Assembly: GCF_012371325.1 (NCBI RefSeq)
Contig: NZ_JAAZQX010000001.1
Location: 127,700-191,699, forward strand
Reading direction: 5' to 3'
DNA from: Acinetobacter sp. A2
Lineage (GTDB): Bacteria; Pseudomonadota; Gammaproteobacteria; Pseudomonadales; Moraxellaceae
Length of the DNA: 64,000 nucleotides
A program made the translations under genes and the position numbers. Positions 19,770-29,171 of the stretch are shown here, piece after piece. Position 1 is the stretch's first letter. The number at the start of each line of letters is the position of its first letter. The notes under the pieces were generated by a model. That model was not told the DNA's origin. It saw only the letters and a list, made by a program, of their open reading frames with translations, and made no database searches.

Positions 19770-19791
19770 GGCAGCCTTTCTCTGGGCTGCC
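19770..19791 (+). other. Intra-operon hairpin between hcaB and mhpB
   Basis: GGCAGCC (19770-19776) and GGCTGCC (19785-19791) form a 7-bp stem with an 8-nt loop in the 71-nt gap. The following TTCCTTATTT is only weakly T-rich, so it may be a partial terminator or an mRNA-end stabiliser that sets the mhpB-hcaD level. Confidence 0.45.
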
Positions 19792-19812
19792 TTCCTTATT
19801 TAGGAGTCTCTC

Positions 19813-20778
19813 ATGGCCGTTAAACTCATTTGTGCATCGCACAGTCCTTTAATGGAATTTGCAACACCGCAAGATCAATCCAAAGAACAAAAAGTTCGTG
19901 CTGCCTTTGAGCAACTTGCTGCAGAAGTCAAAGCTTACGATCCAACCTTAATCATCACGTTTGGTCCAGACCATTTTAATGGTTTCTTTTACGATTTGAT
20001 GCCAAGTTTCTGTGTGGGTATTCGTGCAACGGCTGCGGGTGACTGGGATTACGGCAAAGACAATGACCGTATTGATGTGCCTGAAGACAAAGCTTTGGCT
20101 ATGGTACGTCGTGTATTGGATGAAGGCGTAGATGTGGCGTACTCGTATCGTATGCAGGCCGATCATGGAGTGACTCAACCTTTACACTTCTTGTGCGATG
20201 GTCAGTTAGACCGTTACCCAACCATTCCTGTATTTATCAATGGTGCTGCTGCACCAATGCCAACCACGAAGCGTACCATTGCTTTGGGTCGTGCAGTGGG
20301 GCAGTTTATCAAGTCTTTAAATCTTGAAAATGAACGTGTTCTTGTTTTAGGTACAGGTGGTTTGTCGCACGATCCACCAACACCGCAAATGGGTTCAGTA
20401 CCACCTGAAGTTGAAGAGTTTTTAATTGCAGGGCGTAACCCAAGTGCTGAAGCACGTCATGCACGCCAAGCCAAGATTATTGCTGTTGGGCAAAAACTTG
20501 CAGCGGGTGATACATCGGTCGCAGTACCACTTAGCCCAGAGTGGGATATAGCCTTACTTGAGAAATTCAAGCATGCAGATTTTGCGGCAATGGAAGCCAT
20601 GACTGAAGCTGAAATTCGTCGTGATGGTGGCCGTGGTGGTCAGGAAGTTCGTTCATGGATGGCTGCTTTTGCGGCATTGGATGAGCTGGGTGCGTATGAC
20701 ATGACCACACATTGCTATGAAGATATTAGTGAGTGGATTGCGGGCTTTGGCATCGTATCTGCCGAGTTAAAAGGTTAA
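19813..20778 (+). CDS. mhpB: 2,3-dihydroxyphenylpropionate 1,2-dioxygenase (extradiol, LigB type)
   Basis: This 321-residue type III extradiol dioxygenase would open the catechol ring of 2,3-dihydroxyphenylpropionate by meta cleavage using Fe(II). Family motifs include SHSPLMEF near the N terminus, FGPDHFNGFFYDLMPSFCVG, the QADHGVTQPLHFL histidine region, PVFINGAA and GTGGLSHDPPTPQ. AGGAG lies 6 nt before the ATG. In E. coli this gene belongs to the mhp cluster; here it lies between hcaB and hcaD, linking the two pathway halves in one transcript. Confidence 0.92.
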   Translation: MAVKLICASHSPLMEFATPQDQSKEQKVRAAFEQLAAEVKAYDPTLIITFGPDHFNGFFYDLMPSFCVGIRATAAGDWDYGKDNDRIDVPEDKALAMVRRVLDEGVDVAYSYRMQADHGVTQPLHFLCDGQLDRYPTIPVFINGAAAPMPTTKRTIALGRAVGQFIKSLNLENERVLVLGTGGLSHDPPTPQMGSVPPEVEEFLIAGRNPSAEARHARQAKIIAVGQKLAAGDTSVAVPLSPEWDIALLEKFKHADFAAMEAMTEAEIRRDGGRGGQEVRSWMAAFAALDELGAYDMTTHCYEDISEWIAGFGIVSAELKG

Positions 20779-20782
20779 GTCC

Positions 20783-22009
20783 ATGAGCGTTGAAACAATT
20801 GTAATTGTGGGAGCAGGTCAGGCAGGGGCAAGTGCCATTCTTGAGCTGCGTGGCAATCAATATGCAGGCAAAATCATCCTCATTGGTGATGAAACACATT
20901 TGCCTTATGAGCGTCCACCGCTGTCTAAAGATGTAATTTTACGTCCTGAAGAAACCAAAATCGAAATTCTGTCTGAAGAAAAATTGGCAGAATTGGGTGT
21001 GGAAACCATCCGTGGCAATGGTGTGAGCAAAATCAATGCCGAAGCAAAAACCGTCGAACTTTTCAACGGAGAGGTTGTTGCTTACGACAAGCTTTTGCTT
21101 GCTACAGGTGGTGCAGCACGTCGTTTGCCAAATTTTGATGCTTTGGGTAAACACGTTTACACGCTGCGTAACCTTGAAGACTCACAAGCTTTGGTTCCTG
21201 TACTGCAAGCGGGTCGCCGTATCATTTTAATTGGTGGCGGTGTGATTGGTCTGGAGTTGGCATCTTCTGCACGTTTCAAAGACTGTCAAGTAACAGTCAT
21301 TGAAATGGGGCCAATGGTGATGGGGCGCTCATCACCACGTATTTTAAGTGAATTCTTGCTTGAGCAGCAGCAACTGGCAGGTGTCGATGTACGTCTGTCC
21401 ACACAAATTGCAGATTGTAAGTTGGATGGTGAAGAAATTGTTGTCACCCTTGAGGGCGGCGAAGAACTTCGTGCTGATGCTGTGATTTACGGTATTGGTA
21501 TTATTCCAAATGCACAACTAGCAGTTGAGGCAGGTCTGGATGCAGATTTTGCGGTGCATGTGAATGAAAACTGTCAAACCTCAAACCCATACATTTATGC
21601 TGCGGGCGATGTTGCTTCACAACTTCGTGAATGTGGTAACCATCGTCGTGTAGAAACTTGGGAAAATGCTAACTTGCAAGCAGGCATTTTTGCACGTCAT
21701 GTCATGGGCGTAGCGCATCCTGTTGCAAATCCAGCTTGGTTCTGGACTGATCAGCTCGACATCAACTACCAATTCGTTGGTGATATGTCAGCAGCAGAAT
21801 GGCATGTACGTGGTGAGATGGATGCGACTAAACGCAGCGATTCCTCATTCGTACTGTTTGGTGTGACTGATGGCGTGATTGTAGGTGGAATTACCGTGAA
21901 CGCTGCCAAAGACATGCGTCATCTGAAAAAGCTGATTAGTAAACAGGCCGTATTTGAAGCAGACAAGTATTTAGATGTGAGCCAAGACCTTCGCAAACTG
22001 GTGAAGTGA
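20783..22009 (+). CDS. hcaD: 3-phenylpropionate/cinnamate dioxygenase, ferredoxin-NAD+ reductase
   Basis: This 408-residue flavoprotein would take electrons from NADH and reduce HcaC. The FAD-binding GAGQAGASA is at residues 9-17, the NADH-binding GGGVIGLELA near 150, and the second FAD motif IYAAGDVAS near 270. It starts 4 nt after mhpB and is closed by a strong terminator, so it ends the operon. Confidence 0.93.
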   Translation: MSVETIVIVGAGQAGASAILELRGNQYAGKIILIGDETHLPYERPPLSKDVILRPEETKIEILSEEKLAELGVETIRGNGVSKINAEAKTVELFNGEVVAYDKLLLATGGAARRLPNFDALGKHVYTLRNLEDSQALVPVLQAGRRIILIGGGVIGLELASSARFKDCQVTVIEMGPMVMGRSSPRILSEFLLEQQQLAGVDVRLSTQIADCKLDGEEIVVTLEGGEELRADAVIYGIGIIPNAQLAVEAGLDADFAVHVNENCQTSNPYIYAAGDVASQLRECGNHRRVETWENANLQAGIFARHVMGVAHPVANPAWFWTDQLDINYQFVGDMSAAEWHVRGEMDATKRSDSSFVLFGVTDGVIVGGITVNAAKDMRHLKKLISKQAVFEADKYLDVSQDLRKLVK

Positions 22010-22025
22010 TCTTGAGTAAATGAAA

Positions 22026-22055
22026 CAGACCTGAGGCAACTCAGGTCTGTTTTTT
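22026..22055 (+). terminator. Terminator of the hca-mhpB operon
   Basis: CAGACCTGAG (22026-22035) and CTCAGGTCTG (22040-22049) form a perfect 10-bp stem with a GCAA tetraloop, followed by T6. Confidence 0.95.
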
Positions 22056-22093
22056 ATGTGCTTAAAAAAGTTAGATTTCATGTTGAGTCAAGT

Positions 22094-23002
22094 ATGAACG
22101 CCAATACATCTCCGCTTGTTGTGACCGCTAGTATTTATGCGCTCTTGGTGCTGATCTGGGCCACTACGCCATTGGCGATTGTTTGGAGTGTGCAAGAAGT
22201 CCATCCGATGTGGGTGCTGATTATCCGCTACTTTGGTGCTTCTGTGATTGCGCTGTGTTTACTCAAATTGATGCGTGGCCCACTGCCTTTTGATAGCACT
22301 TCTATGAAAAGCTATTTGGCAGGGAGTCTGAACTTAATTGGCGCGCAACTGTTTATCTATTTGGCGGCAAATTATTTAACGTCAGGTTTAATGGCGCTGA
22401 TTTTTGGTTTCTCGCCATTGATTGCAGGCTTGATCGGTCATGTGATTCTGCGTACACAAAAACTGATAGCGTTACAGTGGATTGGTATGGCAATTGCCAT
22501 TTCAGGGCTAAGTTTTGTTTTTGCCGATTCTGCCGATAGCAAAGTCAATCCTTGGGGTGTGGTGCTCATGTTGATTAGCATGGTGTCTTATATCAGCTCA
22601 ATTTTTTGGGTCAAACAAATCAATGCACCTTTAAGTCCTATGTCTCAGGCTACAGGTTCATTAATGGTTTCGGCACTGGGTTCATTGTTATTAATTCCGT
22701 TTATTTGGCAGCATGTTCCAACCGTCATGCCTGGGGTGAAAACCATGATTGGTTTCATCTTTACTATGATCATGTCGTCTATTGTGGCGATGCTTTGCTA
22801 TTTCTGGCTGATTCGCCGTTTAACTGCGTCTACAGTTTCTTTAAGCAATGTGATGACGCCTATTATTGCGCTGATTTTAGGTGCAACGCTAAACAATGAA
22901 CACATCAGCATGAATGCATTTATTGGTATTGCTGTGGTGATGCTGGGTATTGTGATGTATTTCTGGAAAGAATGGCGCGAACAGTATTTCTGCAAAGGCT
23001 AA
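22094..23002 (+). CDS. EamA/DMT-family transporter
   Basis: This 302-residue protein has ten predicted transmembrane segments in two EamA repeats, with the typical opening YALLVLIWATTPLAIVWSV. The start at 22094 is preferred over a GTG at 22058 that lies just beyond the hca terminator, although its ribosome site is weak. DMT transporters move amino acids, nucleotide sugars or drugs; the substrate here is unknown. It follows the hca operon but is separated from it by the terminator. Confidence 0.82.
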   Translation: MNANTSPLVVTASIYALLVLIWATTPLAIVWSVQEVHPMWVLIIRYFGASVIALCLLKLMRGPLPFDSTSMKSYLAGSLNLIGAQLFIYLAANYLTSGLMALIFGFSPLIAGLIGHVILRTQKLIALQWIGMAIAISGLSFVFADSADSKVNPWGVVLMLISMVSYISSIFWVKQINAPLSPMSQATGSLMVSALGSLLLIPFIWQHVPTVMPGVKTMIGFIFTMIMSSIVAMLCYFWLIRRLTASTVSLSNVMTPIIALILGATLNNEHISMNAFIGIAVVMLGIVMYFWKEWREQYFCKG

Positions 23003-23190
23003 CTTTGCCGTGCTGAGTTGTTGCCCGATACGACTTTTTTCTCAAAACAACAAAAACATAAAGGAAATTGCCCGCTTGATTTCGCTACTATGCGTGATAG
23101 AGTCAACACATGAACCAAAGCTGTGTTTATTTCTGAACAGATCAGGATTAAAAGCATCATGGCAGATGCGCTATATATTATTGGGCTTAC

Positions 23191-24243
23191 ATGAACAACG
23201 TGGAACAAAAGCATTTTCAACTGCCAACGGAAGCCTGTTGGTCACATACTTGGCGTAAACCCAAGCTACAGTTTTTGCCTTCAAATCATTATGATGGCAC
23301 GCAGTTTTTTAATCCTGTGGCGTGTCCTGAGGGGCGCAGCCAAACTGATTTACTGAAATGGTTGCTAAAACGTAAATCTAACAGTTGGAAGGTCAATCCC
23401 CAACAAGAGGCACAACAGTTCTTTGCAACGCCGCGTGTGGTTCCACAATTACGTCCACAGGCCAGTTTGGATGATTGGCAAGTTTGGTTTGTGGGGCATG
23501 CCACTGTATTGATTCAAATTGGTCCCTATAACATTTTGACCGATCCAGTCTGGGCTGAGCATGTGAGCCCGAAACAGGGTAGAGGGCCTAAACGAGCCTG
23601 TCCTGCGGGTATTGCATTGGAAGATTTACCCACCATTCATGCCGTGCTGCTTAGTCACAACCACTATGACCACATGGATTTAGCCACCTTAAAATGGTTG
23701 AACCATCAATTTGCCATGCCTATTTATACAGGTTTGGGCAATAGCTGGTATTTACCACCAGACTTGCATGTGATTGAAATGGATTGGTGGCAGTCGGCTT
23801 TGTTTAAAGAGCTTAAAATTGTGTACACCCCTGCACAACATGGTTCGGGGCGTGGTGCACGTGATCAGAACATGGCGTTGTGGGGCGGTTTTTCCATTTT
23901 GCATGGGCAAGACCATTGTTTCTTTGCGGGGGATACAGGTTATTCTCCACATTTTAAGGAAATACAAACCCGTATTGGCGCACCACGTGTGGCACTTTTG
24001 CCTATTGGTTCTTATGAGCCACGTAATCTGATGCGTTATATGCACATGAACCCTGAAGATGCCTTTCAGGCGCATAAAGATTTGCATTCCAAATGTTCTT
24101 TGGCCATTCATTACCGCACTTTTGAGTTGACCGATGAAGGGCGTGAGCAACCAGAGGCAGACTTGCATCATGCCATGAAACGTTCATCTAAATTGATGAA
24201 TCCGTTTTATTGTATTCGTGAAGGTAAGAAGCTGATTGTGTAG
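23191..24243 (+). CDS. Metallo-beta-lactamase-fold hydrolase, NAPE-PLD/UlaG-like
   Basis: This 350-residue protein has the metal-binding SHNHYDHMD motif (about residues 153-161), the downstream histidine in QHGSGRG, and the FAGDTGYSPHF aspartate loop. WFVGHATVLIQIGPYNILTDPVW is characteristic of the NAPE-PLD-like branch, which includes phosphodiesterases acting on lipids. The N-terminal 90 residues lack the fold. The bacterial substrate is unknown. It is convergent with the catalase gene across a shared terminator. Confidence 0.82.
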   Translation: MNNVEQKHFQLPTEACWSHTWRKPKLQFLPSNHYDGTQFFNPVACPEGRSQTDLLKWLLKRKSNSWKVNPQQEAQQFFATPRVVPQLRPQASLDDWQVWFVGHATVLIQIGPYNILTDPVWAEHVSPKQGRGPKRACPAGIALEDLPTIHAVLLSHNHYDHMDLATLKWLNHQFAMPIYTGLGNSWYLPPDLHVIEMDWWQSALFKELKIVYTPAQHGSGRGARDQNMALWGGFSILHGQDHCFFAGDTGYSPHFKEIQTRIGAPRVALLPIGSYEPRNLMRYMHMNPEDAFQAHKDLHSKCSLAIHYRTFELTDEGREQPEADLHHAMKRSSKLMNPFYCIREGKKLIV

Positions 24244-24309
24244 TCGTTAACAAGCCAAAAGTAGTTTTCTACTTGCTGAAAAGCGTTAGTTGCTAACGAC
24301 ACAATAAAA

Positions 24310-24336
24310 AGCCCCTATCGAATAGGGGCTTTTTTA
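24310..24336. terminator. Bidirectional terminator between the MBL and catalase genes
   Basis: AGCCCCTAT (24310-24318) and ATAGGGGCT (24322-24330) form a stem with a 3-nt loop, flanked by A5 and T6 runs. A further imperfect repeat, GTCGTTA/TAACGAC, surrounds 24243-24299. Confidence 0.92.
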
Positions 24337-24373
24337 TGGGTTTATATTTTTAGTGAATCTTTAAGTATCAAGA

Positions 24374-25894
24374 TTACAGTACACCTGGCTGACCAAGTGC
24401 AGGATCCGTTGCACGAGCAGCTTGTGCATCTGCAACAGTCATGCCCAACGCAGCAGCAACACCTTCACCATAAGCAGGGTCACATGCGTAACAATTACGA
24501 ATATGGCGGTACTTAATGAAGTCTAGCGCATCGCCCATTGCACGTGCAGTGTTATCAAACAGTGCCTGTTTTTGCTCAGGGTTCATTAGATTGAACAATG
24601 CGCGTGGTTGGCTGAAATAGTTGCTGTCGTCTTCACGATAATCCCAGAAATCTGCATCGCCACGGATTTTTAATGCAGGTTCGCGGTATTGTGGTTGCTC
24701 TTGCCATTGGTGGAAGCTGTTTGGCTCGTAGTGTGGCAAGCTGCCATAGTTGCCATCCATACGACCTTGACCATCACGACGGTTTGAGTGCACAGGACAA
24801 CGTGCTGCATTCACAGGAATTTGTGAATGATTCACGCCTACACGGTAACGAGCAGCATCGGCATAGTTAACCAAACGTGCTTGTAGCATGCGGTCTGGTG
24901 AATAGCTGATTCCTGGAACAAGGTTGCTTGGCGCAAAGGCGGCTTGTTCAACATCTTGGAAGTAGTTTTCTGGGTTGCGGTTCAGCTCAAACTCACCCAC
25001 TTGAATGAGTGGGTAGTCACCTTTAGGCCAAACTTTGGTCAGGTCAAATGGATGATATGGTACTTGTTCTGCCTCAAGTTCAGGCATGATTTGTACGAAC
25101 AGCGTCCATTTAGGGAAATCACCACGTTCAATGGCGTTATATAGGTCAGTCTGGCTGCTTTCACGGTCACGACCAACTAATTCTGCTGCTTCTGCATCGG
25201 TCAGGTTTTTGATGCCTTGTTGCGTGCGGAAGTGGAATTTTACCCAGAAGCGTTCATTGTTGGCATTAATGAAGCTATAGGTATGGCTACCAAAACCATG
25301 CATGTGACGATAACCGACTGGAATACCACGGTCAGACATCACAATGGTGACTTGGTGTAATGCTTCTGGCAGTAATGTCCAGAAATCCCAGTTGTTGGTT
25401 GCATCACGTAGGTTGGTGCGCGGGTCACGCTTTACGGCTTTGTTCAGGTCTGGGAATTGGCGAGGGTCGCGGAAGAAGAATACTGGTGTGTTGTTACCAA
25501 CTAAATCCCAGTTACCTTCTTCGGTATAGAATTTCAGTGCAAAACCACGAATATCACGTTCTGCATCGGCAGCACCACGCTCACCTGCAACGGTAGAGAA
25601 GCGCGCAAACATTTCAGTTTTTTTGCCCACTTCAGAGAAGATTTTAGCGCGAGTATATTGGCTAATGTCATGGGTCACTGTAAATGTACCAAAAGCACCT
25701 GAACCTTTGGCATGCATACGACGCTCAGGAATCACTTCGCGAACAAAGTTAGCTAGTTTTTCATTGAGCCATAAATCTTGCGCAAGCAATGGACCACGAG
25801 CACCTGCGGTCATACTGTTTTGGTTATCAACAACGGGTGCGCCCGCGTCAGTGGTTAAATGCGTCACAGGACATTTTTTAATATCTTGGCTCAT
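24374..25894 (-). CDS. katA: Monofunctional heme catalase
   Basis: This 506-residue clade-3 catalase would convert H2O2 to water and oxygen. The distal histidine is in [16 protein letters not shown] (about residue 62). The active-site region is [19 protein letters not shown], and the proximal heme tyrosine lies in [14 protein letters not shown]. The length matches Haemophilus/Neisseria-type catalases. Two ATGs are adjacent; the second (25894) is better spaced from GGAGA. No OxyR site could be identified with confidence in the 270-nt upstream gap. Confidence 0.95.
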   Translation of the reverse strand: MSQDIKKCPVTHLTTDAGAPVVDNQNSMTAGARGPLLAQDLWLNEKLANFVREVIPERRMHAKGSGAFGTFTVTHDISQYTRAKIFSEVGKKTEMFARFSTVAGERGAADAERDIRGFALKFYTEEGNWDLVGNNTPVFFFRDPRQFPDLNKAVKRDPRTNLRDATNNWDFWTLLPEALHQVTIVMSDRGIPVGYRHMHGFGSHTYSFINANNERFWVKFHFRTQQGIKNLTDAEAAELVGRDRESSQTDLYNAIERGDFPKWTLFVQIMPELEAEQVPYHPFDLTKVWPKGDYPLIQVGEFELNRNPENYFQDVEQAAFAPSNLVPGISYSPDRMLQARLVNYADAARYRVGVNHSQIPVNAARCPVHSNRRDGQGRMDGNYGSLPHYEPNSFHQWQEQPQYREPALKIRGDADFWDYREDDSNYFSQPRALFNLMNPEQKQALFDNTARAMGDALDFIKYRHIRNCYACDPAYGEGVAAALGMTVADAQAARATDPALGQPGVL

Positions 25895-26167
25895 CATTGT
25901 TCTCCATTATTGTGATCATCATGTAGGGGGCTGCATTAGAAACTTATCTTCATAAAGCAAGCTGCCATGAACCGTTTTGTTCGTTTAAAAAATCAACTAC
26001 AACACCACAATATCATGCTGAAATGTCATGCATAGCTGAAAGCATCTAAATCTTACCATTTTAATGTAAAACGATTTTATTGATTTTACAAATAGATAAA
26101 TTTGTTGCTGATGATTGGCATTAACGATGCTAAAACTGAGTGCTTGGCTGACGTAAATTGGAAGCTA

Positions 26168-26800
26168 TTAAAGGCTTTTCAGGTTGTTGTAAAAAGGCTG
26201 CATGGCTTGCAACATATCACTACGTAATTGCGGCCAATCCTGAAAATTAGGCTCCATTAATAAACTTTGTGCGACAAAACCATAGCAAATACGCTGCATA
26301 TTTAAAGCAAGGGCGTAGCACTGGCTTGTATTGGCAATAAATGGGCCAAGAATATTCAGCCACATCTGCACCATCATGGCATAACTTTTTCTATAAATTT
26401 CAATGCTAGAAATTTGCCGCTCTAATAAAAAACTATGCGCCCATAAAAATTGTTGAGCCTGAATCTGTTCGAGCTGAAAGCCTACAATTAGCTGCAAATA
26501 ATCCTCAAAAGCCAGATTTGTGGATAACTCCAGTTGCCGATGTGCATAAGTTTGTAGGCGTTCTGCATTGGTTTTCACGTGTAGGTGAATGGTGAGTGCA
26601 ATTAAATCTTCTTTTTTAGAAAAATATTCATAAAACGTGCCTAAACCCACGCCTGCCAAGTCTGTAATTTCACGAATGGTAATTTGATCTGCAGGGCGTT
26701 CATGTAAAAGCCGAACAAAACTTTCCTGTAAGGCCTCTTGGGTCAGTTTAGCCCTTGATTGGCGCGGTTTACGACGTACTTGTATCTCAGATTTTTTCAT
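26168..26800 (-). CDS. TetR-family regulator
   Basis: This 210-residue protein has an N-terminal TetR helix-turn-helix (residues 20-66, ITIREITDLAGVGLGTFYEYFSKKEDLI), preceded by a basic stretch RRKPRQSRAK. The C-terminal ligand domain is helical and unassigned. It is divergent from an acyl-CoA dehydrogenase gene across 82 nt, so control of that gene by an acyl-CoA-type ligand is likely. I found no clear palindrome in the gap. Confidence 0.85.
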   Translation of the reverse strand: MKKSEIQVRRKPRQSRAKLTQEALQESFVRLLHERPADQITIREITDLAGVGLGTFYEYFSKKEDLIALTIHLHVKTNAERLQTYAHRQLELSTNLAFEDYLQLIVGFQLEQIQAQQFLWAHSFLLERQISSIEIYRKSYAMMVQMWLNILGPFIANTSQCYALALNMQRICYGFVAQSLLMEPNFQDWPQLRSDMLQAMQPFYNNLKSL

Positions 26801-26882
26801 AAATAAAGCCGAACACCTTGCTGCTTATTATTTTCTATACTGAAAAGCATCATCAGGAAAAAATCATCAGGGATCTAACACA

Positions 26883-28535
26883 TTGCAAACATGGGCGACC
26901 CATCAAATTCAAAATCAGTTTGACGAACTACAAGACTATAACTTATTTGAAAGTGACATTGTTTTACAAGAAATTTTATCTCGTTATGGTAGTACGGATC
27001 AGACACAGCTCAATGAAATGGGGCAAATTGCGGCTTCGGCAGAATATTATCACTATGCAGATTTAGCCAATCGGCATACCCCTATTTTACATGCCTTTGA
27101 TGCTCGTGGACGTCGTCAGGATATGGTTGAGTTTCATCCCGCATGGCATCACTGGATGGCGCTGAATCGTGAATTTGACACCCATGCGCATCCATTTAAA
27201 CAGCTTCAATCTACAGCAAAGTGGGTGGATTGGGCCAGTCGGTTTTATCTGGCAGGACAAGTTGAATGTGGTAATTTATGCCCGAATTCTATGACTTTGG
27301 GCAGTATTCCGCTGATTCAGCGTGAACCTGAATTGTGGGCCAAAATTGGCGAAAAGCTGCTAAGCAATGAATATGATCCGCGTGATGTGCCAATTTCACA
27401 AAAGAAATCTATTTGGCTCGGCATGGGGATGACAGAAAAGCAGGGTGGTTCAGATGTGCGTGCCAACCAAACACTTGCCGTTCCAGTCGCAGAAACAGGA
27501 CGAGGCCAAGCTTATTTACTGACAGGGCATAAATGGTTTTTCTCGGCCCCGATGTGTGATGCGCATTTGGTGGTGGCCAATACCGAGCAAGATGGTTTGG
27601 CTTGTTTCTTTGTACCGCGCTGGTTGGAAGATGGCAGCAAAAATCATGTTCAGGTACAGCGCTTAAAAGACAAAGTCGGAAACCGCAGCAACTCCAGTTC
27701 AGAAGTCGAATTTCAGAAGGCTTGGGGCATTATGATTGGAGAAGCGGGGCGTGGTATTCCCACGATTATTGAAATGGCGAATTACACCCGTTTAACTTGT
27801 GCTGTGGGCAGTAGTGCCATGTTGCGCCAAGCCCTTGTGCAGTGCCTTGCCTATACCCGACAGCGTCAGGCTTTTGGGCAGACGCTGGCTAATCAGCCAT
27901 TAATGCAGGCGGTTTTGACAGATTTAGCACTGGAAACTGAAGCTGCAGTACAACTCAGTTTTCATTTGGCAAATTGTTATGAAAGCGATGATGCTGTGTC
28001 TTTGGCATGGAAGCGTTTAATGACACCTGCAGCGAAGTTTTGGGTATGCAAACGAGCTGTGGAGCTTACAGGCGAGATGATGGAAGTCTTTGGTGGCAAT
28101 GGTTATGTCGATAACGGCATCATGGCACGTATTTTCAAAGAAGCGCCTGTGAATACCATTTGGGAAGGTTCAGGCAATGTGATGTGCTTAGATGTGCTAC
28201 GCGCCATGCAGCGAGAACCTGAGCTAATTCAGGTGTTATTACAAGACTTGGCGGGTACTGCCATTACAGATGCTATTTTGGGCAGTGAATTAGATCGTTT
28301 GCAGCAGTTATTGAAGAGCACGAACAGCAATGATTTGCAATTTATGGCACGTTCTTTAGTCAGCCGTTTAGTGATCTTGGCACAAGCGGTATTGTTGCTG
28401 CGTTATGCCCCAGACTTTGTTGCACAGGGTTTTATCCAGTCACGTTATAGTGAGTCGCATGGGCAAGTGGTAGGTATGCTGAAACCTGAACAGGTAGATG
28501 TTGCAGCCATTTTACAGCGTGCATTTGCGGCATAA
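26883..28535 (+). CDS. Acyl-CoA dehydrogenase, AidB-like
   Basis: This 550-residue flavoprotein of the acyl-CoA dehydrogenase superfamily has the FAD/substrate segments MGMTEKQGGSDVRANQT, GHKWFFSAPMCDAHLV and EVFGGNGYVDNGIMARIFKEAPVNTIWEGSGNV. These and the long N-terminal domain match the AidB branch. The start codon appears to be TTG, 8 nt after AGGGAT; there is no better ATG. E. coli AidB is linked to alkylation stress, but close homologues elsewhere are catabolic. The natural substrate is unknown. Confidence 0.82.
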   Translation: MQTWATHQIQNQFDELQDYNLFESDIVLQEILSRYGSTDQTQLNEMGQIAASAEYYHYADLANRHTPILHAFDARGRRQDMVEFHPAWHHWMALNREFDTHAHPFKQLQSTAKWVDWASRFYLAGQVECGNLCPNSMTLGSIPLIQREPELWAKIGEKLLSNEYDPRDVPISQKKSIWLGMGMTEKQGGSDVRANQTLAVPVAETGRGQAYLLTGHKWFFSAPMCDAHLVVANTEQDGLACFFVPRWLEDGSKNHVQVQRLKDKVGNRSNSSSEVEFQKAWGIMIGEAGRGIPTIIEMANYTRLTCAVGSSAMLRQALVQCLAYTRQRQAFGQTLANQPLMQAVLTDLALETEAAVQLSFHLANCYESDDAVSLAWKRLMTPAAKFWVCKRAVELTGEMMEVFGGNGYVDNGIMARIFKEAPVNTIWEGSGNVMCLDVLRAMQREPELIQVLLQDLAGTAITDAILGSELDRLQQLLKSTNSNDLQFMARSLVSRLVILAQAVLLLRYAPDFVAQGFIQSRYSESHGQVVGMLKPEQVDVAAILQRAFAA

Positions 28536-28569
28536 AACTCAATACTCGCTCGCTGTGTTCAGAACACCA

Positions 28570-28606
28570 AAAAATTCACCCGTTTGGCAAACACCAAACG
28601 GGTGAA
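28570..28606 (-). terminator. Terminator of the macro-domain gene
   Basis: TTCACCCGTTTGG (28575-28587) and CCAAACGGGTGAA (28594-28606) are perfect 13-nt arms with a CAAACA loop. The T run follows on the minus strand. It may also stop the convergent acyl-CoA dehydrogenase transcript. Confidence 0.88.
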
Positions 28607-28679
28607 TCGAACCGTCTCTTTCAGTTAAGTGTTGAATAATCACACTCAATAGATCGAGTCAAAGCTGATCTGGTAATAC

Positions 28680-29171
28680 TTATTTCGCAGGCTCTTCAGC
28701 TTTTACACCTTTTTGATAAAGCGTGTAAATGTAGATCGGAATATCCAAATCTTCTAAGTGTTTGTAGATCAGTGGACGTACATCTTCCCAATCTAAACCG
28801 CCTACACCTGTTGCAAGACGTGGTAATGCCAAGCTTTCAATTTTCTCTTCTTCAATCAACTGTTTTAAGTTTTTCAAAGTACGGTTTACGTATTCTGTTG
28901 ATGCTTTACCTGGTTTTGAACCGTTGTCATAAGCGGCTTCCTGAGTCATCAGGTTTACAATGCGTTGACCTTCAGCATTAACCCAAGTCCATTGCTCGCC
29001 CGCTTTCGGGTGGTAAATATGGCAATAGTTACGGAAGTCTTTATACAATGCAGGCCAGTGCTCGCGCAGACTTAAAGCCAAACCTGTAGCAAAGTTATCG
29101 TTAGGGGCAACACCGTGAGCAATTGCACGTGCTTCGCTCAGTAAAATATCTCCAGATACTTCATAAATCAT
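28680..29171 (-). CDS. Macro-domain (ADP-ribose-binding) protein
   Basis: This 163-residue protein consists of a single macro domain. The opening VSGDILLSEARAIAHGVAPNDNFATGLALSLREHWP corresponds to the ADP-ribose-binding loop 1. LPRLATGVGGLDWEDVRPLI is the second binding loop of the Poa1p/DarG-like group. Such proteins remove ADP-ribose or its 1''-phosphate. No DarT-like ADP-ribosyltransferase is next to it, so it looks like an orphan hydrolase rather than an antitoxin. Confidence 0.82.
   Translation of the reverse strand: MIYEVSGDILLSEARAIAHGVAPNDNFATGLALSLREHWPALYKDFRNYCHIYHPKAGEQWTWVNAEGQRIVNLMTQEAAYDNGSKPGKASTEYVNRTLKNLKQLIEEEKIESLALPRLATGVGGLDWEDVRPLIYKHLEDLDIPIYIYTLYQKGVKAEEPAK

Noticed and set aside
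23752-24171. 139-codon minus-strand frame in the MBL hydrolase gene
   Set aside because: It lies entirely within a well-supported gene and its product is rich in Met, His, Trp and Cys with no recognisable motif.
28680-29171. DarTG toxin-antitoxin system
   Set aside because: Only the macro domain is present; neither neighbouring gene resembles DarT.
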